From assembly GCF_016756535.1 (NCBI RefSeq), contig NZ_AP023247.1:6262501-6326500 (forward strand): a stretch of DNA of 64,000 bases, given 5' to 3'. Positions 1 to 6,618 of this stretch are shown in pieces. The stretch comes from Mesorhizobium sp. 131-2-1 (GTDB taxonomy: Bacteria; Pseudomonadota; Alphaproteobacteria; Rhizobiales; Rhizobiaceae). Below the pieces are notes generated by a model. The model was not told the DNA's origin, searched no databases, and worked only from the letters and a program-made list of their open reading frames with translations. Position 1 is the first letter of the stretch, and the number at the start of each line of letters is the position of its first letter. Position numbers and translations under genes: made by a program.

Positions 1-329
1 TGGCGTCTGATCGTGTGCAGCGGATTCAGCGCCGTCATCGGCTCCTGAAAAATCATCGACAGACGGTTGCCTCGGAGGACACGAAGTTCGGACTTTGAGA
101 TCCTTTGCAGGTCGACCCCGTCGAAGGTCATCTCTCGCGCTGTCCGCTTCGCCACCTTCGGCAAAAGCCCTAGAAGAGACAGCGCTGTGATCGACTTTCC
201 ACAGCCCGATTCACCGACGATGCATAGAGTTTCGCCCTTGGACACGCAGAAACTCACATCCTGCACGGCGGCAAGGGTTCCGTTCACCGTAGCAATGTCA
301 ATGTTTAGATTTTCAACGTTGAGCAGCAT
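1..329 (-). CDS. Oligopeptide/dipeptide ABC transporter ATP-binding protein (N-terminal part, runs off window)
   Basis: This is the N-terminal portion of a DppD/OppD-type ATPase that would power peptide uptake at the inner face of the membrane. The ATG at 329 gives MLLNVENLNIDI, a Walker A motif GESGCGKS at about residues 39-46, and a Q-loop MIFQEPMTALNPLHT that is characteristic of the peptide/nickel ABC family. The gene continues beyond position 1, so the signature motif and Walker B are not visible. It starts about 10 bases after the stop of the permease gene upstream, so it is the next gene of the same minus-strand transporter operon. The family is clear; the exact substrate (dipeptide, oligopeptide or another small molecule) cannot be told from the ATPase. 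Confidence 0.92.
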   Translation of the reverse strand, partial: MLLNVENLNIDIATVNGTLAAVQDVSFCVSKGETLCIVGESGCGKSITALSLLGLLPKVAKRTAREMTFDGVDLQRISKSELRVLRGNRLSMIFQEPMTALNPLHTIRR

Positions 330-338
330 TGGCCTTCC

Positions 339-1235
339 TCAATTCCGTCCTTCTGGCGACAGTACATCGCGCAGCCCGTCGCCTAGAAGGTTCGTGCCAA
401 GGACCAAGACGAACAGAAATACCCCGGGAATGGTAATGAGCCAGGGTTCAAAGAGGATTTGAGCTTTGCCTTCGGAAATCATCAGCCCCCACGACGGAAG
501 GGGCGCGGGCACGCCGAGACCCAAGAACGAGAGCGCGGCCTCGAGGATCATCGCCTGTGCCATCTCGAGCGTAGCCACAATAACCAGATTGTTGAGGAGG
601 TTCGGAAGGATCTCGTGACCGATAATCTGCAGCATGGAAGCGCCCTGCAATTCCGCCGCGGTTACGAATTCGGAAGACCGCAACTGGATCGTCGTAGCCC
701 TGGTTACCAGCGCGAACCGGTCCCAAAGTAGGAGGCCGAGCGTCAGCATAACCACTGTCAACGAGGAACCGACGAGCGCCACGACAGCCAATGACACCAG
801 AATAACTGGCATCGCCAGGCGTGCAGTGATGATGAACATCGCGACACTATCAACCTTACCGCCGAAATAGCCGGCGCAAACACCGATAGCGGTTCCGATG
901 AAACCGGAAACGACAGCGGTACCAACCCCAATCACAAGCGAGATTTGAGCCCCATAGATGATACGCGATAGATAGTCGCGGCCCAGCTGATCCGTGCCAA
1001 GTGGATGCTCCCAGCCGCCTCTTGGGAGCCACATCGGGGGTGTAAACCGGGTTGTAAGCGACTGCAGATAGGGGTCGTAAGGCGCCAGCAGCGGCGCAAA
1101 CACAGCCATGACGATGACGACAAATAAAACCAAGAGCCCAAGCATCAGGCCGCCGTGCCTGAGCCAGCGCACCAGGCTGCTCCTTTTTGCAATCGATTCC
1201 GCGCTTCCCCCGGAATATGCTGATGCTGCGGTCAT
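339..1235 (-). CDS. Peptide ABC transporter permease, DppC/OppC type
   Basis: This 298-residue inner-membrane permease is of the DppC/OppC class. It has a short cytoplasmic N-terminus, a first membrane segment at about residues 28-50, the DppC-typical periplasmic stretch ending in HPLGTDQLGRDYLSRI, and a cluster of membrane segments afterwards. The EAA-type loop (AAELQGASMLQIIGHEILPN) that docks on the ATPase is present near residue 190, and a typical LSFLGLGVPAPLPSWG stretch follows. The start overlaps the stop of the preceding permease gene by 4 bases, which indicates translational coupling. Together with the second permease, ATPase and binding protein it forms a complete importer. Confidence 0.95.
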   Translation of the reverse strand: MTAASAYSGGSAESIAKRSSLVRWLRHGGLMLGLLVLFVVIVMAVFAPLLAPYDPYLQSLTTRFTPPMWLPRGGWEHPLGTDQLGRDYLSRIIYGAQISLVIGVGTAVVSGFIGTAIGVCAGYFGGKVDSVAMFIITARLAMPVILVSLAVVALVGSSLTVVMLTLGLLLWDRFALVTRATTIQLRSSEFVTAAELQGASMLQIIGHEILPNLLNNLVIVATLEMAQAMILEAALSFLGLGVPAPLPSWGLMISEGKAQILFEPWLITIPGVFLFVLVLGTNLLGDGLRDVLSPEGRN

Positions 1236-2149
1236 TTGCGGCGCATCCTTGGATCAAGCATGGCATTAAGCATATCGGCGAGTAGGGTCATCACGACATA
1301 GAAGAGCGAAAAACAGAGAACGAGCGCCTGGACAGTCGGCAGGTCGGCTCGTGATATGCTTTCCCAGGCGAGGGAACCGGCTCCGTGAATGGCGAATACG
1401 TTTTCGACGACGACAGAGCCCGCGAGCATGAAACCGAACTGCGCTGACGCCAGACTAATAACGGGCAACGCCGCATTGCGCAGGGCGTAGTCGAAAAGAA
1501 CTCGCGTTTCGGAGAGGCCCATGGCACGCGCAGTACGGATATAGTCTGCTTCCAGAGCCGATATCATGCCTGAACGGGTCAAGCGCATGATCGCCGGCGT
1601 GGCGAAATAACCAAGGACAACGGTCGGCATGATGAAGCTCTGCCACGACGCGGTTCCCGACGCAGGCAGGACACCCAGCTTAACCGAAAACAGGATGATC
1701 AGAAGCAGGGCAAACCAGAAGCTGGGCATAGCCTGGCCAACAACGGCAAAGAGCAAAGCCAGCCGGTCCACGAGACTGTTTGGCCAACGGCCCGCGACCA
1801 CGCCCAGAGGTACAGCGATGAGCAGGGCTAGGATCAGCGCGAAACACCCCAGCCGCGCTGTCATGGCGAAACGATCGAGGAGAAGTGTCGCGACCGGCTG
1901 ACCAAAATAGAGGCTTGTCCCGAAATCTCCACGAAGAACGCCGGAGAGCCAGTGCAGATACTGAACAACTATTGGTCGATCGAAACCATAGAGGTGCCGA
2001 AGGCGATCGGCGTCGGCCGCGGTCGAAGCCTGGCCGGCCAAAGCGGCTGCCGGATCACCTGCCGCGAAGATCAGGGAATAGGCAATAAAAGATACGAACA
2101 GCGTGAGCAGACAGGCCATGACTATCCGGCGAATTGCGAAGTGCAACAT
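1232..2149 (-). CDS. Peptide ABC transporter permease, DppB/OppB type
   Basis: This is a DppB/OppB-class permease of 305 residues when started at the ATG at 2149 (MLHFAIRRIVM). That start is preferred over the longer frame, which begins at 2269, because an AGGAG ribosome-binding site lies just upstream and the family begins with this positively charged stretch before the first membrane helix. Visible hallmarks are the first helix (about residues 9-30), the YGFDRPIVVQYLHWL segment and the GDFGTSLYF motif typical of DppB, and the docking loop ARAMGLSETRVLFDYALRNA. It pairs with the overlapping DppC-type permease. A strong hairpin lies between this gene and the binding-protein gene, so permease levels may be set lower than binding-protein levels. 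Confidence 0.95.
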   Translation of the reverse strand: MLHFAIRRIVMACLLTLFVSFIAYSLIFAAGDPAAALAGQASTAADADRLRHLYGFDRPIVVQYLHWLSGVLRGDFGTSLYFGQPVATLLLDRFAMTARLGCFALILALLIAVPLGVVAGRWPNSLVDRLALLFAVVGQAMPSFWFALLLIILFSVKLGVLPASGTASWQSFIMPTVVLGYFATPAIMRLTRSGMISALEADYIRTARAMGLSETRVLFDYALRNAALPVISLASAQFGFMLAGSVVVENVFAIHGAGSLAWESISRADLPTVQALVLCFSLFYVVMTLLADMLNAMLDPRMRRK

Positions 2150-2173
2150 CGAGCGCTCCTGGCAAAAAATCAC

Positions 2174-2204
2174 GCCGTCCAGCCGCTCAGGGCGGCTGGA
2201 CGGC
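2174..2204 (-). terminator. Intrinsic terminator or attenuator between binding protein and permease
   Basis: A perfect 13-base inverted repeat with arms GCCGTCCAGCCGC and GCGGCTGGACGGC and a 5-base loop lies between the stop of the binding-protein gene and the start of the permease gene. Read on the minus strand it is followed by a run of six T. This is the classic position for partial termination in ABC importer operons, giving more binding protein than membrane components. Confidence 0.8.
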
Positions 2205-2210
2205 AGGAGA

Positions 2211-3731
2211 TCAGTTCCATTTCGCGTCGTAGAATGGAATGAACTCGTCGGGATTGATGTGAAGATCAAGATCTTTCGACATCGCGGTGTTCATACTCCA
2301 TACCCAGAGCGGAACCCAGTAGGCCCGATCCGCGATCAGATTCAGCGCCTTCGAATAGAGCCCTTTCCGGCGATCCCTGTCCATGATCTTGGAGGCTTCA
2401 ACGATTGGCGCGACGATCTCCGGATCATTCACAACATCGTCGCCAGTGCCTCCGAAGAAGGCACCGACGCTCAAGGCGACGTCGCCCACGCCATAAGAGC
2501 CCCAGTCGCTGTAATACATGTCCTGCTTGTGGCTGCGCCACTGCTCTACGCCCGCAGCATATTGAAGGTTGTTGAGCGCCAGGTTGATTCCCACCGCAGC
2601 TAGATTGGCCTTGACCGCTTCTGCCACAGCCACGCCTTCGGAAGATATGACCATGCTCAGGTTGAGGCCCTTTTCCAATCCGGCTTCCTTGAGCAGCTGC
2701 TTTGCCTTTTCCGGATTGTACTCATAGGTGGTGACGTCGGTCTCGCAGCCGAACTGTACCGGATTGCACGCCGAGTTGATGATTGGAGAACTTTCTCCCT
2801 TAAACGCGTCGCGTATCTCCTTGCGGTTGATAGCGTAGTTGACCGCCTTGCGGACACGAACATCGGCGAGCGGAGAGTTGGGCACGTGCGGGTCCATGCT
2901 GATTTCGTCGAAACGCATGATTGGCGAACTTTCCACTTGCAGGCCTGGTTGGCTTGCTAGACGCTGGATGTCATCTTTCGGTACACGCCAAATCCAGTCG
3001 ATGTTACCACCCAGCAATTCTGCATATTGTGTATTACTTTCTGGCAGGACGCGGAAGTTGATCCTCCCGATCTTCGGATCTTCCTTTTGTCCGCCCTTGT
3101 AATAGTCCGCGAAACGCTCAAGTTTGACGCCAACGCCAGGCGTCAGTTCAATCAGTTTGTACGGTCCGGTTCCGATTGGCTTGACCGCCATGCCCGCCGC
3201 ACCGACCTTCTCGTAGTAAGCCTTCGAGTAGATCGGTACGTTGCCTGCGAGCATCTCCAGCGCCAACGGATAAGGCGCCTTCATTGTGAGGCGAACGGTG
3301 TCATTGTCCAGCTTTTCAGCCTTGTCGATCCAATTTACAGCGATGGCATATTTGGCGCCAAAGTCAGGGCGGGAAACCAGGTTGAGGGTGAAGACGACGT
3401 CGTCAGCAGTTAGGGCATCCCCGTTGTGGAATTTGACGCCCTTTCGAATCTTGAAGTCGATCTGCGAGTCGGAATTGAACTTGTACGACTCAGCCAGTTC
3501 CGGAACAAACTTACCGCTCTTGAAGTCCTTGGAGACGAGGCCATCGTAAAGAATGCGGCCGACAGAGAGTGCTTCACGGCTGGTCGCGGTATAGTAGTCC
3601 AGCGTCTCAATCTCGTTGGTAAAGGCGACGTTTAGCGTGTCGTCCGCCTTGCCCGCGAAAACCGGCTGGCTGAGCGTCATGAGGGCAAGGAGGCCCATGG
3701 CGGCTTTGTATTTCATCGCAATGATTTCCAT
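2211..3731 (-). CDS. ABC transporter substrate-binding protein, family 5 (peptide/nickel type)
   Basis: This extracytoplasmic solute-binding protein (about 500 residues) belongs to the DppA/OppA family and delivers substrate to the two permeases encoded downstream. The N-terminus (MEIIAMKYKAAMGLLALMTLSQPVFAG) is a Sec signal peptide with likely cleavage after VFA; the true start is either the first codon or the ATG five codons later. Family features are the opening segment LNVAFTNEIETLDYY, the FKIRKGVKFHNGDALTADDVVFTL motif region near residue 95, and VRKAVNYAINRKEI near residue 290. It follows an M19 dipeptidase-like gene by about 80 bases. The substrate is unknown; the neighbours suggest a short peptide or N-acylated amino acid. 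Confidence 0.93.
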   Translation of the reverse strand: MEIIAMKYKAAMGLLALMTLSQPVFAGKADDTLNVAFTNEIETLDYYTATSREALSVGRILYDGLVSKDFKSGKFVPELAESYKFNSDSQIDFKIRKGVKFHNGDALTADDVVFTLNLVSRPDFGAKYAIAVNWIDKAEKLDNDTVRLTMKAPYPLALEMLAGNVPIYSKAYYEKVGAAGMAVKPIGTGPYKLIELTPGVGVKLERFADYYKGGQKEDPKIGRINFRVLPESNTQYAELLGGNIDWIWRVPKDDIQRLASQPGLQVESSPIMRFDEISMDPHVPNSPLADVRVRKAVNYAINRKEIRDAFKGESSPIINSACNPVQFGCETDVTTYEYNPEKAKQLLKEAGLEKGLNLSMVISSEGVAVAEAVKANLAAVGINLALNNLQYAAGVEQWRSHKQDMYYSDWGSYGVGDVALSVGAFFGGTGDDVVNDPEIVAPIVEASKIMDRDRRKGLYSKALNLIADRAYWVPLWVWSMNTAMSKDLDLHINPDEFIPFYDAKWN

Positions 3732-3809
3732 AGCATTTCCCCTGTTACTGACTAGTAATTGATGGCTTCTACATCCGGCCTTTACTCTATGTTGTTATGC
3801 CTCGGTCTT

Positions 3810-4817
3810 TCATTCTCCCCAGATAGTTTCGTAAATCCTCAGCAGATTCTCGCCGTAAATGTTTCGAATCCCTTCGGTGGTAAAGCCACGCCGCAGCAGA
3901 GCTTCTGTCAGCGTCAGCATGGTTTCAGGTGTCTCGATGCCTGCCGGATAGAAATGCGGCGGTTCGGGATAGGCTTCGGGACTCCAGATATTGTCGGCGA
4001 GACATTTCCGGTATTCTTTCAATGAAGTGGCATCATCCATATACGGGAACTGGCCGCTGTAATAATCGATGCCGAGCGTGACGTGCTGCGTGCCGACAAG
4101 GTCGCACATGTGAACAATGTGATCGATGAACTGATCGATAGTCGGACGCTTGTCGCTAGAAACGAACCCAGGGAAGCCCACCACTCCAACGGTGCCGCCG
4201 TTCTCAGCGATCGCCTTGATTAGCTCGTCAGAAATGTTGCGGGGCGAGGGATGGACCGATTTGGCATTGGCATGCGAAATAATCACTGGCGCCGAGGAAT
4301 GTTCGATTGCGTCCATCGTCGTTCGAACGCCGGTATGCGAGCAATCGACGATTATGCGCGCTTGATTCATTCGCTCGACTACTTGGAGGCCAAAGCGACT
4401 CAGGCCACCGTCCGTATGCTCTTCGCAGCCATCGCCGATCCGGTTTTTGACGTTGTACGCCAGTTGCATCACGCCGACGCCCAAAGCCTTAAAGGCATCG
4501 ATGAGATCGAGGTTGTCCTCAATCGGCTCAGGCCCCTGGAAGTGCAGGATAATGCCCGCCTTGCCCAGCACCTTCGCCTTGCGGATATCGGCAGCAGTCC
4601 GGACCAGCATCAGGTCGTCGCGCTCTCGAAGTAGCTTATGCCACGATCCGACCGTCCGCAGCGTCGCGCCAGCGCCGTTCCAATACCCGACGGTGGGTGC
4701 GATCGCGGTCAGACCGCCCGCCCTGTAGGCAGAAATCGTGCTCGTATCGTCCAACAGTGGGCATACTGCATCGATGATGATTGCAGCCTCATGCAATTGT
4801 TTCGTGGTGAAATCCAT
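3810..4817 (-). CDS. Membrane dipeptidase-like protein, peptidase family M19, with altered metal site
   Basis: This 335-residue protein has the M19 (renal dipeptidase) TIM-barrel fold signatures IIVDCSHTG near residue 160 and PVIISHAN near residue 185, which carry two of the usual zinc-binding histidines. M19 enzymes split dipeptides, often those with D- or dehydro-residues. By hand alignment the first ligand motif (normally HxD after a strand) reads IIDAVCPLL and the bridging glutamate (normally in an EG motif) reads HFQGPEPI, so three usual metal ligands appear to be missing. It may therefore use one metal, have a different reaction, or bind rather than cleave. It leads the transporter operon, with the binding-protein gene about 80 bases downstream. 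A second M19 gene at about 10-11 kb retains more ligands. Family assignment is strong; activity is uncertain. Confidence 0.85.
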   Translation of the reverse strand: MDFTTKQLHEAAIIIDAVCPLLDDTSTISAYRAGGLTAIAPTVGYWNGAGATLRTVGSWHKLLRERDDLMLVRTAADIRKAKVLGKAGIILHFQGPEPIEDNLDLIDAFKALGVGVMQLAYNVKNRIGDGCEEHTDGGLSRFGLQVVERMNQARIIVDCSHTGVRTTMDAIEHSSAPVIISHANAKSVHPSPRNISDELIKAIAENGGTVGVVGFPGFVSSDKRPTIDQFIDHIVHMCDLVGTQHVTLGIDYYSGQFPYMDDATSLKEYRKCLADNIWSPEAYPEPPHFYPAGIETPETMLTLTEALLRRGFTTEGIRNIYGENLLRIYETIWGE

Positions 4818-5696
4818 CCAGTTCCTCCCTCTTCTATGTGGCCGTCTGATCGAAGGCCGATAGTGCCGAAAACGGGACCAACCGGCGCCGATGCCCTGCC
4901 CGCGCTTTCCCCAGCGTAATTTTCCTGTAAGAAATTTTTATCACTTTGGCAACAAAAATGTCATATTGTTGATATCTTTGAGGTTGGATGCAAAAAAAAC
5001 CGCCAACCTTGCGGGAGGACGGTTACAAGTGAACCTGCCACGCGCGTGGAGTCGTCGCGACGGCTGGTGATAGGTTCGATTTCCAATCAGTGTAAGCGTG
5101 CCGCCCTCGATGACGGTGAGCGCGCTATCCGCGCTGATCTGCGAAGGCATCCCTGGCGCAGGTGAGCACAACGCGATCTGCCTCTACCCGCGCGATGCGA
5201 ATGGTCGCGGAATTGGTCGAGAAAACGAAGTAGGTGAAGCTGTAGCGCGACCGGCCGTTAACTGATGTATCGCTTAGGGATTTTCGATTGAAGGCTTCCT
5301 GTGGCGTTTGCGGACCGGATCGCTATCAGGATTTCCCCGCCTATCTAACAGCTTGTTCGGGGATCACTCGTAAGCCACGCATGATCGACCCACAGTGCCA
5401 CTTTGTTGAGGACACGCGCGGTATTGCCCACGGGCGGCCCGGAACGGCAGCGTGGGGTGGTTCTTGGAGAAAAGGAAGGACGTACCCGATCGGTTGAACC
5501 CGCCGCTCGACATCTGCCACCCGCTGGTCTTCTTCGACGGGCCTGCAGGCTCAGATTGTAGGCCTGCGTAAATCGGTGCACGGCACGATCACAGCGGTAG
5601 AAGGGCACCCCCATCATGCACGACGCTTAGAAGAAATGCCACGCTCGCCGGATACGCCGATACGTTCCGCACGTCTCGCGTATCCCCTACCGTCTG
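4818..5696 (-). other. Intergenic stretch with the transporter-operon promoter and possible decayed coding sequence
   Basis: About 880 bases separate the PhzF-family gene from the M19 gene. The AT-rich part around 4920-4990 probably holds the promoter for the M19/transporter operon, but no confident -35/-10 pair is claimed. On the minus strand around 5170-5290 one frame reads like protein (for example YSFTYFVFSTNSATIRIARV) but it is interrupted and in no recognised family. The rest shows no intact gene. Confidence 0.4.
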
Positions 5697-6566
5697 TCAA
5701 TTGCCCCCTAGCTTGGCTTTTCCTCCAACGACGACGCAGCCATGCGACAATGAAAGGTCAAGGACTCCCCCGCTCGCTGATGCCTGCAAAGCCCTCAAGT
5801 CCGTCCTACCCAGGATCCTCGCCCAATATGGGTGGAGCTTGCAATGCATCGAAACGCAAACTTGGTCCTCATCGATGGCGATTCTCGGCGAAAAGAACCT
5901 TGATACGAAATCAAATTCCTTGAGTGCTCCGTCACGATCAGCTAGAGCCGTTAGAGCAACACCGCGGCAATCAATCTGAGCTATGCTGCGAAAATTCGGC
6001 ACATAATTAACAACGACATTTTCGTTGTCGACGATAACAACATAGTCATCATATGCCTTACGAATCTCCTTAACCTGTATATTCATGCATCGTTGGACAA
6101 CTTCGTATTCCGACGGATCCGCAGGGGCCGTGGCAATGACCGGAAGCGCGACTTGTACAACATCGCCTTTCCGCCAAGCCTCGAGATGCCCGCTCCGGGA
6201 GTGATAGGAGATTCGATTAGAACGACCATAACCGGCGCAAAACAGCCAATACGTCGCTGCCAATGTTCCATGTCCACACAGGTCCAGTTCGGAATTCTGC
6301 GTGAACCAGCGAATTTCGAAATGGTCTGTCTCCTCTAAGGCGCGAAGAAACACTGTCACAGGCTGGCGAAAATGTTGCGCCAGCAGCAGGCACTCGGTCA
6401 TCGCTGGATATCTATCAAATAGCACGACTGCCGCCGGATTGCCAGCGAACCGGTCGTCCGCAAACGCATAGACCACCTCTGACGACGGATCGCCGCCCGA
6501 ACGGCTCGCGTCAAACATCTCCTCGCCTGAGGCTCGTGGTAGAATAAACCCTCTTTTGGCGGTCAT
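5697..6566 (-). CDS. PhzF-family (phenazine biosynthesis-like) protein
   Basis: This 289-residue protein belongs to the PhzF fold family, which includes isomerases and epimerases of small acids. Visible family motifs are FAGNPAAVVLF (residues 40-50), the SELDLCGHGTLAA segment near residue 92, and the C-terminal DFVSRFFSPR ... EDQVCVSMHC ... PYWARILGR block. By hand alignment the catalytic glutamate of PhzF (in an SETxF segment) is replaced: this region reads QPVTVFL. The usual C-terminal QASxRGG reads QASASGG. So it may not perform the classic isomerisation. It lies about 50 bases downstream of the adenylation/acetyltransferase-like gene on the same strand and is probably co-transcribed, suggesting it modifies that enzyme's precursor or product. 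Confidence 0.85.
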   Translation of the reverse strand: MTAKRGFILPRASGEEMFDASRSGGDPSSEVVYAFADDRFAGNPAAVVLFDRYPAMTECLLLAQHFRQPVTVFLRALEETDHFEIRWFTQNSELDLCGHGTLAATYWLFCAGYGRSNRISYHSRSGHLEAWRKGDVVQVALPVIATAPADPSEYEVVQRCMNIQVKEIRKAYDDYVVIVDNENVVVNYVPNFRSIAQIDCRGVALTALADRDGALKEFDFVSRFFSPRIAIDEDQVCVSMHCKLHPYWARILGRTDLRALQASASGGVLDLSLSHGCVVVGGKAKLGGN

Positions 6567-6618
6567 GTCTCAACTCCTGGGGTCCTCGATTCAGGACAGG
6601 TCACGTTCACAGCCCCCA

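Noticed and set aside
448..726. Open frames antisense to or shifted within the transporter genes
   Set aside because: They are shadows of high-GC coding sequence and show no family pattern.
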